A stretch of 64,000 nucleotides of DNA from Candidatus Contendibacter sp. GTDB lineage: Bacteria; Pseudomonadota; Gammaproteobacteria; Competibacterales; Competibacteraceae. Below are positions 33,891 to 43,087 of the stretch, in pieces. The notes under the pieces are model-generated. The model ran no database searches, had not been told where the DNA came from, and saw nothing but the letters and a program-made list of their open reading frames with translations. Position 1 is the first letter of the stretch; every line of letters starts with the position of its first letter. Position numbers and translations under genes: made by a program. Where the stretch lies: positions 111,404-175,403 of the forward strand of contig JARSSO010000055.1 in the NCBI GenBank assembly GCA_029624765.1, read 5' to 3'.

Positions 33891-35089
33891 ACGCGCGCAT
33901 CGGCGTGACCGTTCTCGGTTCGACCGGGTCAATCGGGGTCAGCACGCTCGATGTGCTGGGCCGCCACGCCGACCGGTTCCGGGTCGTGGCGCTCACCGCC
34001 CACCGCGACGTCGAGGGGCTGTTCCAGCAGTGCCTGCGCCACGAACCGGATTATGCGGTGATGGTGGACCTGGACGCGGCCGAGCGCTTGCGCGACCGGT
34101 TGCGCTCGGCCGGCCGGCCGGTCGAGACACTGGCCGGCGCGGCCGGTCTGGAGCGGGTCGCGACCGTCCCGGAAGCGGCTTACGTGATGGCGGCCATCGT
34201 CGGCGCGGCCGGTCTGTTGCCGACCCTGGCGGCGGCGCGGGCCGGCAAGCGGGTGTTGCTGGCCAACAAGGAAGCCCTGGTCATGGCCGGGCCGCTGTTC
34301 ATGGCGGCGGCGCGTGAACACGACGCGGAACTGCTGCCCATCGACAGCGAGCACAACGCGGTGTTTCAGTGCCTGCCGCCGGATCGCGCAATCAAAGGCC
34401 TGGACGCGGCGGGCGTCCGGCGCATCCTGCTGACCGGTTCCGGTGGACCGTTCCGCGCGACGCCGCTGGCGCAACTGACGGACGTGACGCCGGACCAGGC
34501 CTGCGCCCATCCGAACTGGCGCATGGGCCGGAAGATCTCGGTCGATTCCGCCACCATGATGAACAAGGGCCTGGAAGTGATCGAGGCGCATTGGCTGTTC
34601 GCCGCGCCGCCCGAACGGATCGAAGTGGTGGTGCATCCGCAGAGCGTGATTCACTCGATGGTGGAATACGAAGACGGCTCGGTGCTGGCGCAGTTGGGCA
34701 ATCCCGACATGCGCACGCCCATCGCGCACGCCCTGGCCTGGCCGGGACGGCTCATGTCCGGCTCGGTGTTTCTGGATTTCGCCCGACTGGGGCCGCTGGA
34801 ATTCCATGCCCCGGATCTCGCCCGGTTTCCCGGCTTGCGGCTGGCCTTCGCCACGCTGGCGACGGGTGGCACCGCGCCGACCATTCTGAACGCGGCCAAT
34901 GAAGTCGCCGTGCAAGCCTTCCTGGACCGGCGGATTCGCTTCACCGCCATCGCCGCCGTGGTCGAATGGACCTTGGAACGAGTGTCGCCGCGCGGGGTCG
35001 ATACGCTGGCGACGATCCTCGCCGACGACGCCCTGGCGCGCGCCGTGGCCGGCGAATGGATCGCCGCGCGAGCGTCGGAGGGGCGATGA
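33887..35089 (+). CDS. dxr: 1-deoxy-D-xylulose 5-phosphate reductoisomerase
   Basis: Second step of the MEP isoprenoid pathway, feeding the UppS substrate. The 400-residue protein has the NADPH loop TVLGSTGSIGVSTLDVL, LLANKEALVMAGPLFM, PIDSEHNAVFQCLP and HPNWRMGRKISVDSATMMNK with the metal and substrate ligands. ATG 33887 overlaps the cdsA stop by four bases; the frame is open upstream but inside cdsA. Confidence 0.97.
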   Translation: MNARIGVTVLGSTGSIGVSTLDVLGRHADRFRVVALTAHRDVEGLFQQCLRHEPDYAVMVDLDAAERLRDRLRSAGRPVETLAGAAGLERVATVPEAAYVMAAIVGAAGLLPTLAAARAGKRVLLANKEALVMAGPLFMAAAREHDAELLPIDSEHNAVFQCLPPDRAIKGLDAAGVRRILLTGSGGPFRATPLAQLTDVTPDQACAHPNWRMGRKISVDSATMMNKGLEVIEAHWLFAAPPERIEVVVHPQSVIHSMVEYEDGSVLAQLGNPDMRTPIAHALAWPGRLMSGSVFLDFARLGPLEFHAPDLARFPGLRLAFATLATGGTAPTILNAANEVAVQAFLDRRIRFTAIAAVVEWTLERVSPRGVDTLATILADDALARAVAGEWIAARASEGR

Positions 35090-36453
35090 TGAGTAATTTC
35101 TTGATTTCGTTGTTGGCGTTGATCGTGACCCTGGGCGTGTTGATCACCGTCCACGAATTTGGTCATTTCTGGGTCGCCCGCCGGCTGGGCGTCAAAGTGC
35201 TCCGGTTTTCCATCGGTTTCGGCCAGCCGTTCTGGCGGCGGCGGGGCCGGGACGGCACCGAGTATGTCGTCACCGCCCTGCCGCTGGGCGGCTACGTGAA
35301 GATGCTGGACGAGCGCGAGGGCGAGGTGCCGGCCGCCGAGCTGCCCCAGGCGTTCAATCGCCAGCCGGTCGGCTCGCGCATCGCCATCGTGCTGGCCGGG
35401 CCACTCTGCAACTTCCTGTTCGCCATCCTGGCCTACACCCTGATGTTCATGGTCGGCGTTCCCGGCGCCAAGCCGCTGCTGGACGATCCAAAACCTGGTT
35501 CCGTGGCGGCGGCGGGCGGGTTCCGCAAGGGCGACTTGATCGTCGCCATCGACGGCAAACCCACGCCGACCCTGAGCGCGGTGATGCTGGAACTGGTGGA
35601 TCGCGCCATGGCCGACGAGACGATCCAGGTTGCGGTGACGGACGCCGACGACCGGGCGCGAGTTCGCGTGCTGGACGCGCGCGGGACCGAGGGCCTGGGC
35701 GAGGCCGCCATCGTTTTCGACCGGCTGGGACTCAGGCCGTGGCGGCTGGTGTTGCCGGCGGTGATCGGCCAGGTGACGCGCGGTGGCGCGGCCGAACGGG
35801 CTGGCCTGCAGCCGGGCGACCGCATCGTGCGGGCCGCCGGCGAACCCATCGCGGACTGGGACCAGTGGCGCGGGTTGATTCAGCGGCATCCAGGCCAGTC
35901 CTTCAACGTGCGGATCGAACGCGACGGCGCCGAGCAGGTCCTGGACCTGATTCCCGACGCGCGGGAAACCGAGCAGGGCGAACGGGTCGGTTTCATCGGC
36001 GCCGTCGCCGAGGTGCCCGACGATCTCGCCCAAAGCTTGCGGGTCGTGGTACGGTATGGGCCGCTGGACGCGGTGGGCGCGGCCCTCGGCAAGACCTGGG
36101 ACATGTCGCTGCTGACCTTGCGCATGTTGGGTCGGATGCTGGTGGGCCGGGCCTCGCTGGACAATCTCAGCGGGCCGATCACCATCGCCCACTTCGCGGG
36201 CCAGGCGGCCAGCGCCGGCGCCCTGGCGTTCCTGTCGTTGCTGGCCCTGGTCAGCCTCAGCTTGGGCGTTTTGAACCTGTTGCCGGTGCCGGTGCTGGAC
36301 GGAGGCCATTTGCTGTACTACCTCATCGAACTGATCAAGGGCAGTCCGTTGTCCGATGCGGTGCAAAATTTCGGGCAGCGGGTCGGGATTGTGGTCCTGG
36401 TGCTGTTGATGGGGCTGGCCCTGTTCAACGATTTCAACCGTCTGCTGGGATAG
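35086..36453 (+). CDS. rseP: Site-2 intramembrane zinc protease RseP
   Basis: RseP cuts anti-sigma factor RseA within the membrane after DegS and also clears signal peptides. The 455-residue protein has the zinc motif HEFGH at about residues 22-26 and two PDZ-like domains in the middle. The C-terminal membrane part ends in LNLLPVPVLDGGHLLYYLIE. The start at 35086 (MMSNFL) overlaps the dxr stop; ATG 35089 is equivalent. Confidence 0.96.
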   Translation: MMSNFLISLLALIVTLGVLITVHEFGHFWVARRLGVKVLRFSIGFGQPFWRRRGRDGTEYVVTALPLGGYVKMLDEREGEVPAAELPQAFNRQPVGSRIAIVLAGPLCNFLFAILAYTLMFMVGVPGAKPLLDDPKPGSVAAAGGFRKGDLIVAIDGKPTPTLSAVMLELVDRAMADETIQVAVTDADDRARVRVLDARGTEGLGEAAIVFDRLGLRPWRLVLPAVIGQVTRGGAAERAGLQPGDRIVRAAGEPIADWDQWRGLIQRHPGQSFNVRIERDGAEQVLDLIPDARETEQGERVGFIGAVAEVPDDLAQSLRVVVRYGPLDAVGAALGKTWDMSLLTLRMLGRMLVGRASLDNLSGPITIAHFAGQAASAGALAFLSLLALVSLSLGVLNLLPVPVLDGGHLLYYLIELIKGSPLSDAVQNFGQRVGIVVLVLLMGLALFNDFNRLLG

Positions 36454-36489
36454 GAACCGCCGATCCCGGCCCTGGATGATGACGTACTC

Positions 36490-38838
36490 ATGAACTTGTA
36501 TCGCTCCCTGATGTTCTCACTGGGCCTGCTGGTCGCGGTCGCCCAAGCCCATGCCGCCGCCGCTTTCGTCGTGCGCGATATCCAGGTCGAGGGGTTGCAG
36601 CGGATCTCCGCCGGCACCGTGTTCAATTATCTGCCGGTGCAGGTGGGTTCGACGATTTCGGAGAAGGATTACCCGGACATCATCCGCGCGCTGTTCAAGA
36701 CCGGCTTCTTCACCGACGTGAACCTGGAGCGCAAGGGCGAGGTGCTGGTGATCACCGTGACCGAGCGGCCGGCTATCGCCGAGGTCAAGATCACGGGCAA
36801 CAGCGACATCAGCACCGACGATCTCAAGAAGGCCCTGACCGGGGTCGGCCTGGCCGAGGGCCGGGTGTTCGACCGGTCGCTGCTCGACAAGGTGGAGCAG
36901 GAACTGCTGCGGCAATACTACAGCCGCGGCCGCTACGCGGTGCGGATCAACAGCCAGGTGCGGCCGCTGGAACGCAACCGGGTCGCGATTACCATCGAAA
37001 TTTCGGAAGGGGCGGTGGCCAACATCAGTCAGATCACCATCGTCGGCAACAAGGCGTTCACCGAAAAGGAACTGCTGAACCAACTGCAATCGTCCACGCC
37101 CGGCTGGTTCTCCTTCTTCACCAAGGATGATCAGTATTCCAAGCAAAAACTGGCGGCCGACATCGAAACCCTGCGTTCGTTCTACCTGGATCGAGGTTAT
37201 CTCAAGTTCAACGTAGACTCGACCCAGGTCTCGATCACCCCGGACAAGCGGGATGTCTATATCACCATCAACGTCACCGAGGGCGAACCCTACACGATCG
37301 CGGACGTGCAACTGAGCGGGGATTTCGGCGTCGTCGCCGAGCCGGACCTGCGTCAGTTGATCGCCCTCAAGCCGGGCGATACCTTCTCTCGCGCCAAGCT
37401 GACCGAGACCGCCAAGGCGATCGGTGAACGGTTGGGCCAAGAAGGCTATGCGTTCGCCAATGTCAACGCCGTGCCGCGCGTGGACGACGAAGCGCACCAG
37501 GTTGCGTTGAATTTCGTGGTGGACCCGGGCCGGCGGGTCTATGTCCGGCGGGTCAATTTCCAGGGCAACATCAAGACCCAGGACGAAGTGCTGCGCCGGG
37601 AGTTGCGCCAGACCGAAGGCTCGTGGTTCTCGACCAAGGACATCGAGCGATCCAAGACCCGGTTGCAGCGGCTCGACTATCTGGAAAGCGTCAACCTGGA
37701 GACACCCGCCGTGCCGGGCGCCAGCGATCAGGTCGACGCCAACTTCACCGTGGTCGAACGACCCTCGGGCAGCCTGCTGTTCGGCATCGGCTATGGCCAG
37801 GACTCAGGCCTGCTGCTGAACGCGAGCGTGACCCAGAACAACTTTCTGGGTACCGGCAACCAGCTTAGCCTGGCGCTGAACAACAGCGATTCCGGCCAGA
37901 ATTACAGCCTGTCCTACAACAACCCCTACTACACGCCCGACGGCGTCAGCCGCGGGTTCCGGGTTTACTACCGCGAAATCGACAGCGCCGAAACCAACAC
38001 CGCCGACTATATCCTGAACAGCTATGGCGCCCAAGTCAGTTTCGGGTTTCCACTCAATGAATTCGATACTCTGCGGCTCAGCCCCGGCTACGAACATCTC
38101 TGGATCGACACGTTTGGGTGTGGGACGACCGAACCGATCACGACAAACAGGACGCCGCCACAGATTTGCGAGTACCTGCGGCAGAACGGCGATACCTACA
38201 ACGAGTTCAAGTTGGACGCCGGTTGGGCGCGCGACAGCCGCAACCGGGTCATTTTCCCGACGAGCGGCTACTTGAATCAACTGGCGGCGGAAATCGCCCT
38301 GCCGGGCAGCGACGCCGAATTCTACAAGCTGAGCTACCGGGGCCTTGCCTATTTCCCGTTGACGCGCTGGCTGACGTGGACCGTGGGCGGCGAAATCGGC
38401 TACGGCGACGGTTACGGGAATAGCGATGGATTGCCATTCTTCGAGAATTTCTATGCGGGCGGCCTGCGTTCGGTGCGGGGCTGGAAGGCGAACACCCTGG
38501 GGCCCCGTTACTACCAGGAAGGCGATCTCCCTGGCGACCCCACCGGTGACCCCACCGGCGGCGCGTTCAAGACCGTGGCCAGCACGCAACTCATCTTGCC
38601 GGTGCCGTTCATGGAGAAATCCGAAAACGTGCGGGTGGCGGCCTTCTTCGATATCGGCAACGTATTCACCACCGTCAGCGATTTCGACGCCAACGAGTTG
38701 CGCTATTCAGTCGGTTTGTCCGGCTTGTGGCTCTCGCCGCTGGGACCGATCGTGTTGAGCGTCGCGGCGCCGCTCAACGAACAGTCCGGTGATGAAACGG
38801 AGGTTTTCCAGTTCTCCTTTGGGGTGCCGCTGAACTGA
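36490..38838 (+). CDS. bamA: Outer membrane protein assembly factor BamA
   Basis: Core of the BAM complex that folds beta-barrel proteins into the outer membrane. The 782-residue protein has a signal peptide (LGLLVAVAQAHA) and five POTRA domains to about residue 420, starting VRDIQVEGLQRISAGTVFNY. A C-terminal 16-strand barrel follows, with GLRSVRGWKANTLGP carrying the conserved VRG loop-6 motif. The last residue is Asn rather than the common aromatic ending. It lies between rseP and skp, as usual. Confidence 0.97.
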   Translation: MNLYRSLMFSLGLLVAVAQAHAAAAFVVRDIQVEGLQRISAGTVFNYLPVQVGSTISEKDYPDIIRALFKTGFFTDVNLERKGEVLVITVTERPAIAEVKITGNSDISTDDLKKALTGVGLAEGRVFDRSLLDKVEQELLRQYYSRGRYAVRINSQVRPLERNRVAITIEISEGAVANISQITIVGNKAFTEKELLNQLQSSTPGWFSFFTKDDQYSKQKLAADIETLRSFYLDRGYLKFNVDSTQVSITPDKRDVYITINVTEGEPYTIADVQLSGDFGVVAEPDLRQLIALKPGDTFSRAKLTETAKAIGERLGQEGYAFANVNAVPRVDDEAHQVALNFVVDPGRRVYVRRVNFQGNIKTQDEVLRRELRQTEGSWFSTKDIERSKTRLQRLDYLESVNLETPAVPGASDQVDANFTVVERPSGSLLFGIGYGQDSGLLLNASVTQNNFLGTGNQLSLALNNSDSGQNYSLSYNNPYYTPDGVSRGFRVYYREIDSAETNTADYILNSYGAQVSFGFPLNEFDTLRLSPGYEHLWIDTFGCGTTEPITTNRTPPQICEYLRQNGDTYNEFKLDAGWARDSRNRVIFPTSGYLNQLAAEIALPGSDAEFYKLSYRGLAYFPLTRWLTWTVGGEIGYGDGYGNSDGLPFFENFYAGGLRSVRGWKANTLGPRYYQEGDLPGDPTGDPTGGAFKTVASTQLILPVPFMEKSENVRVAAFFDIGNVFTTVSDFDANELRYSVGLSGLWLSPLGPIVLSVAAPLNEQSGDETEVFQFSFGVPLN

Positions 38839-38895
38839 CGCCGAAGCTTTGAACCTGATTTTCGCATTGGGGCGACGCCCCGCACTATTCTGCCG

Positions 38896-39417
38896 ATGGA
38901 GGTATCAACATTGAAACTTGTGCGTAACTTACTGATTGCGATAGCCTTGACGTTGCCGGTTTCGCTGGCGTGGGCGGCCGAGTTGAAAATCGGCTTTGTC
39001 AGCATCGCCAAGATCCTGAGCAGCGCGCCGCAGGCCGAGACGGCCAGCAAACGGCTGGAACAGGAATTCGCGCCACGCAAGAAGGGCCTGGACGATGCGC
39101 TGAAGTCATTGCGCAAGCAGGAAGAGAAGCTGGCCAAGGACGGCGCGGTGATGAGCGAAAGCCAGCGCCGCAACCTGGAGAACGAGATTCGCAACCAGGC
39201 CCGGGAACTGAAACGAACCAGCGATGAATTCCGGGAGGATTTCAACCTGCGCCGCAACGAGGAACTGGGTAAATTCCAGAAGCAGGTGCTGGAGGTGATC
39301 AACGGCGTCGCCAAGGAAGAAGGCTTCGATCTGGTCATCAACGACAACGCGACGCTGTACGCCAGCCCCCAGGTGGACGTGACCGAAAAGGTGCTCAAGC
39401 GCTTGACCTCCAAGTAG
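38896..39417 (+). CDS. skp: Periplasmic chaperone Skp/OmpH
   Basis: Holds unfolded outer-membrane proteins in transit to BAM. The 173-residue protein has a signal peptide (LIAIALTLPVSLAWA). The family core follows: LKIGFVSIAKILSSAPQAET, then KRLEQEFAPRKKGLDDALKS. The tentacle helices are long and Lys/Glu/Arg-rich, and the C-terminus (EGFDLVINDNATLYASPQVD) is typical. ATG 38896 is preceded by CGATGG; alternatives downstream would cut the signal. Confidence 0.94.
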   Translation: MEVSTLKLVRNLLIAIALTLPVSLAWAAELKIGFVSIAKILSSAPQAETASKRLEQEFAPRKKGLDDALKSLRKQEEKLAKDGAVMSESQRRNLENEIRNQARELKRTSDEFREDFNLRRNEELGKFQKQVLEVINGVAKEEGFDLVINDNATLYASPQVDVTEKVLKRLTSK

Positions 39418-39425
39418 CGGCCGGC

Positions 39426-40946
39426 ATGACCACGCTGGGCGAGATCGCGGCGGCGGCGGACGCGCGCCTGCAAGGCTGCGACGCCGCGACGATTGTCGTC
39501 GGAGTGGCGCCCCTGCAGAGCGCGGGACCTGGGCAGATCAGCTTTCTGACCCACTCTCGTTACCGTTCCTATCTGGCGACCACCCAGGCAACCGCCGTGA
39601 TCCTTTCGCCCGAGGACGCCAGGGATTGTCCGACGCCGGCGTTGGTGGCCGCCAATCCCCATGTCGCCTACGCCCGGGCCGCGGCGCTGTTCGAACCGGC
39701 CGTCGAGCCGCGGCGGGGTATTCACGCCACCGCCTGGGTCAGCCCCACGGCGCGTGTCGCCGCCGACGCCTGGATCGGACCGCATTGCGCGGTGGAAGCG
39801 GGCGCGGTGATCGAGCCGGGGGTGATCGTGGGACCGGGCTGCGTGATCGGCGAAGAGGCCGTGATCGGCTCCGGGAGCCGATTGGTGGCGCGGGTGACGA
39901 TCTGTCACCGGGTGCGGCTGGGGCATCGGGTGCTGGCGCATCCGGGCGCGGTGATCGGCGGCGACGGCTTCGGCTTGGCTCTCGATCATGGAAACCGCTG
40001 GCTCAAGGTGCCCCAACTGGGCAGCGTGGTGGTCGGGGACGATGTCGAGATCGGCGCCAACACCACCATCGACCGTGGCGCGCTGGAAGACACGGTGATT
40101 GAGGAAGGGGTCAAGCTGGACAATCAGATTCAGGTGGCCCACAACGTTCGCATCGGCGCCCACAGCGCGCTGGCCGGCTGCGTCGGCATCGCCGGCAGCG
40201 CCCGGATCGGTCGGCATTGCATGGTCGGCGGGGGCGTCGGCATTGCCGGTCATCTGGAAATCGCCGACCGGGTTCAGATTACCGGCATGTCGCTGGTGGC
40301 CCAGTCCATTACCCAGCCGGGCACGTATTCCTCGGGGCTGACGGTGGAACCCAACCGGCTCTGGAACAAGATCAGCGCCCGCCTGCGCCGGCTGGATGAG
40401 TTGTTCCGGCGGCTGACGGCCCTGGAAAGAAAGATCGATGGAAACGGCGCTTGGCAATCACTCATCCAAGATGGCAAGGATCGAAGCGGAACCATGAAAG
40501 AGTCAATGGACATTCAGGGGATTTTGGAATATTTGCCGCATCGCTACCCGTTTCTACTGATTGATCGGGTGCTGGCGGTTGAGCCGGGACGGTCGTTGAC
40601 CGGTCTCAAGAACGTCAGTTTCAACGAACCCTTTTTCCTGGGACATTTCCCCCAGCGGCCGATCATGCCCGGCGTGCTGATCCTGGAGGCGCTGGCACAG
40701 GCGACCGGAATCCTGGCGTTCAAGAGCGAGAAAGAGAAGCCCGACCATCGTTCCATGTATTACCTGGTTGGGGTGGACAATGCCCGGTTCAAGCGGCCGG
40801 TGGGACCGGGCGATCAACTGATCCTGGAGGTTCGGCTGGATCGGATCAAGCGGGGCATCGGTAAATTCATCTGCGAAGCCAAGGTGGACGAGCAGTTGGC
40901 GGCCTCCGCCGACCTCATGTGCGCCAAGCGGGACATCGACCTGTGA
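39426..40946 (+). CDS. LpxD-FabZ in-frame fusion (acyltransferase plus dehydratase)
   Basis: One uninterrupted frame of 506 residues covers two normally separate enzymes. Residues 1-~345 are LpxD (UDP-3-O-acyl-glucosamine N-acyltransferase): LGEIAAAADARLQG, PHCAVEAGAVIEPG and other hexapeptide repeats, GGDGFGLALDHG, and the catalytic His region NQIQVAHNVRIG. After a polar linker (GNGAWQSLIQDGKDRSGTMK), residues ~357-506 are FabZ ((3R)-hydroxyacyl-ACP dehydratase): LPHRYPFLLIDRVL, and GHFPQRPIMPGVLILEALAQ with the active His and Glu. Both halves are full length. Internal ATGs at 40494 and 40506 could still give free FabZ, though only a weak GCGGAA precedes them. Either this is a true fusion, or a stop codon was lost or misread. 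Both act in lipid A and fatty-acid metabolism and share hydroxyacyl-ACP. Confidence 0.9.
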   Translation: MTTLGEIAAAADARLQGCDAATIVVGVAPLQSAGPGQISFLTHSRYRSYLATTQATAVILSPEDARDCPTPALVAANPHVAYARAAALFEPAVEPRRGIHATAWVSPTARVAADAWIGPHCAVEAGAVIEPGVIVGPGCVIGEEAVIGSGSRLVARVTICHRVRLGHRVLAHPGAVIGGDGFGLALDHGNRWLKVPQLGSVVVGDDVEIGANTTIDRGALEDTVIEEGVKLDNQIQVAHNVRIGAHSALAGCVGIAGSARIGRHCMVGGGVGIAGHLEIADRVQITGMSLVAQSITQPGTYSSGLTVEPNRLWNKISARLRRLDELFRRLTALERKIDGNGAWQSLIQDGKDRSGTMKESMDIQGILEYLPHRYPFLLIDRVLAVEPGRSLTGLKNVSFNEPFFLGHFPQRPIMPGVLILEALAQATGILAFKSEKEKPDHRSMYYLVGVDNARFKRPVGPGDQLILEVRLDRIKRGIGKFICEAKVDEQLAASADLMCAKRDIDL

Positions 40947-41716
40947 TCGATCCGCGCGCCGTGGTGGACCCGGCGGCTCGACTGGCGTCAGACGTCACCG
41001 TGGGGCCGTTCTCGGTCATCGGCGCGGAGGTGGAGATCGACGCCGGCACCTGGATCGGCCCGCATGTGGTGATTCAGGGGCCGACCCGGATTGGCCGCGA
41101 CAATCGAATTTACCAGTTCAGTTCGCTGGGGGAAATGCCCCAGGACAAGAAGTATGGCGGCGAGCCGACCCGGCTGGAAATCGGCGACCGCAACACCATC
41201 CGCGAATTCGTCACCATCAACCGCGGCACCGCGCAGGACGCCGGGCTGACCCGGCTGGGCGATGACAACTGGATCATGGCCTATGTCCACATCGCCCATG
41301 ACTGCGTGGTGGGCGACCGGACCATCTTCGCCAACGGGGCGTCGCTGGCGGGGCATGTTCATATCGAGGATGACGTGGTGCTGGGCGGATTCGCTCTGGT
41401 GTATCAGTTCACCCGCCTGGGCATGCACAGCTTCTGCGGTTTCGCCTGCGGGGTGCATCGGGACGTGCCACCCTACGTGACCGTGGCCGGCTATCGCGCC
41501 GAGCCGCACGGCATCAACGCCGAGGGTCTGCGCCGGCGCGGCTTCGCCGACGAGGAGATTCAGGCGATTCGCCGCGCCTACAAGGTGATCTACCGCGCTA
41601 ACCTGCGGCTGGAGGAAGCCCTGGACAAGGTGCGCGAAATGACAATGGAATGGCCTCGGTTGCAAATCCTGGCCGATTTCCTGGCGGCGCCATCCCGCAA
41701 CGGGATCGTTCGCTAG
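40943..41716 (+). CDS. lpxA: UDP-N-acetylglucosamine O-acyltransferase
   Basis: First step of lipid A synthesis. The 257-residue protein begins at GTG 40943, overlapping the fabZ stop in GTGA, and reads VIDPRAVVDPAARLASDVTV. The hexapeptide helix includes GEMPQDKKYGGEPTRLEIGD. The catalytic His lies in MAYVHIAHDCVVGDR, and the C-terminal helical part carries GINAEGLRRRGF. Standard length. Confidence 0.96.
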   Translation: MIDPRAVVDPAARLASDVTVGPFSVIGAEVEIDAGTWIGPHVVIQGPTRIGRDNRIYQFSSLGEMPQDKKYGGEPTRLEIGDRNTIREFVTINRGTAQDAGLTRLGDDNWIMAYVHIAHDCVVGDRTIFANGASLAGHVHIEDDVVLGGFALVYQFTRLGMHSFCGFACGVHRDVPPYVTVAGYRAEPHGINAEGLRRRGFADEEIQAIRRAYKVIYRANLRLEEALDKVREMTMEWPRLQILADFLAAPSRNGIVR

Positions 41717-41728
41717 CGCCGCCGATTC

Positions 41729-42883
41729 ATGCACGTCGCCATCGTTGCCGGCGAACTGTCGGGCGATTGGCTCGGGGCCGGGCTGATGGCGGCGCTCCGG
41801 GCGCATGATCCCCGGCTCCGCTTTACCGGGGTTGGCGGACCAGCCATGCTGGCCCAGGGCTTTCAAACCGTAGCGCCGATGGAACGACTGGCGGTCATGG
41901 GATTGGTGGAAGTGCTGCGGCATCTACCCGATCTGCTGGCTCTCCGCCGCCAGCTTTATCGACAACTCATCGCCGATCCTCCTCTGGCGTTCATTGGCAT
42001 CGACGCCCCCGATTTCAATCTGACGCTGGAGCGCCGGTTGCGCGCCCACGGCATTCCCACCGTGCATTACGTCAGCCCCTCGGTCTGGGCCTGGCGACCG
42101 TGGCGGGTGCGCAAGATCGCCCGCGCCGTGGATTTGATGCTGACTCTCTTTCCCTTCGAGGCGGCGTTTTACCAGGATCACGGCGTGCCGGTGCGCGCCG
42201 TGGGCCATCCGCTGGCGGACGCTATTCCCCTGCGCAGCGATCCGCTGGCAGCCCGGCTGGCGTTGGGATTGCCGGGGCCGGATGCAGCGCCCGTCGTCGC
42301 CTTGTTGCCCGGCAGCCGCTGGGGCGAGGTGAGTCGGCTGGGTCCGCTGTTGCTGGACACGGCGGTTTGGCTGAACGCCCGGCGTCCCGAACTGCGGTTC
42401 GTGCTGCCGGCGGCGACGCCGCCCCTGTACGAAGTGCTGGCGGGGATGTGGGCCGAGCGCGCCCCCGCCCTGCCGTTGACGCTGGCGCAAGGCCAGTCCC
42501 GCGTGGCGATGGCCGCCGCCGACGTGGCGCTGCTGGCCTCGGGCACCGCGACGCTGGAGGCGATGCTGCTCAAGCGGCCGATGGTGGTGGCCTATCGGGT
42601 GGCGCCGGTGACCGCGTGGCTGGCCCGGCGGCTGGTGAAAACTTCCCACTTCGCCCTGCCCAACCTGCTGGCCGGGCGGGAACTGGCGCCGGAGTTCATC
42701 CAGGAGGCCGCGACCGTGGCCAATCTGGGGCCGGCGGTCCTGCGCTGGCTGGACCGGCCGCTGGCCCGCGACCGGTTGACGGCGGAGTTCGACGCCCTGC
42801 ACCGCGAACTGCGCCGCGACGCCAGCCGTCAGGCGGCTGAAGCCATCGTGGAATTGTTGCGCCCACGATCAGGCGGGGCGTAA
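41729..42883 (+). CDS. lpxB: Lipid A disaccharide synthase
   Basis: Joins UDP-diacylglucosamine and lipid X. The 384-residue GT-B glycosyltransferase contains VAGELSGDWLGAGLM, FIGIDAPDFNLTLERRLRAH, VHYVSPSVWAWRPWRVRKIA and LLASGTATLEAMLLKRPMVV. It ends the conserved block. The genes that often follow (rnhB, dnaE) are absent and convergent regulatory genes come next. Confidence 0.96.
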   Translation: MHVAIVAGELSGDWLGAGLMAALRAHDPRLRFTGVGGPAMLAQGFQTVAPMERLAVMGLVEVLRHLPDLLALRRQLYRQLIADPPLAFIGIDAPDFNLTLERRLRAHGIPTVHYVSPSVWAWRPWRVRKIARAVDLMLTLFPFEAAFYQDHGVPVRAVGHPLADAIPLRSDPLAARLALGLPGPDAAPVVALLPGSRWGEVSRLGPLLLDTAVWLNARRPELRFVLPAATPPLYEVLAGMWAERAPALPLTLAQGQSRVAMAAADVALLASGTATLEAMLLKRPMVVAYRVAPVTAWLARRLVKTSHFALPNLLAGRELAPEFIQEAATVANLGPAVLRWLDRPLARDRLTAEFDALHRELRRDASRQAAEAIVELLRPRSGGA

Positions 42884-42955
42884 CCGTTCACTTCCCTCCC
42901 CTTATCTGTAAGATGGAATTTTTCACCGATCTAGCCGTCTGGCGTGCGCCCCGCG

Positions 42956-43087
42956 GCGCCAGAACGACAGGGTGAACGGGGTGAACACGGTGTGCACCGC
43001 CCGCCCCAGCACGAAATTGCCGGACCAGAACAGGGTGGTCAGCACCAGCAGCAGATAAGGCGGGACGCCAGGCGGTCAAGGCTTTCA
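42956..43087 (-). pseudogene. Relic of a DMT transporter gene 5' end
   Basis: On the minus strand, bases 43051-42956 match 21465-21560 of the DMT transporter gene without mismatch (96 bp). Weaker similarity with a two-base deletion continues to the start codon area at 43087. The frame is broken and nothing of the remaining ~800 bp is present, so this is a non-functional fragment of a second, closely related copy. It lies between convergent lpxB and the hybrid kinase gene. Confidence 0.88.
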
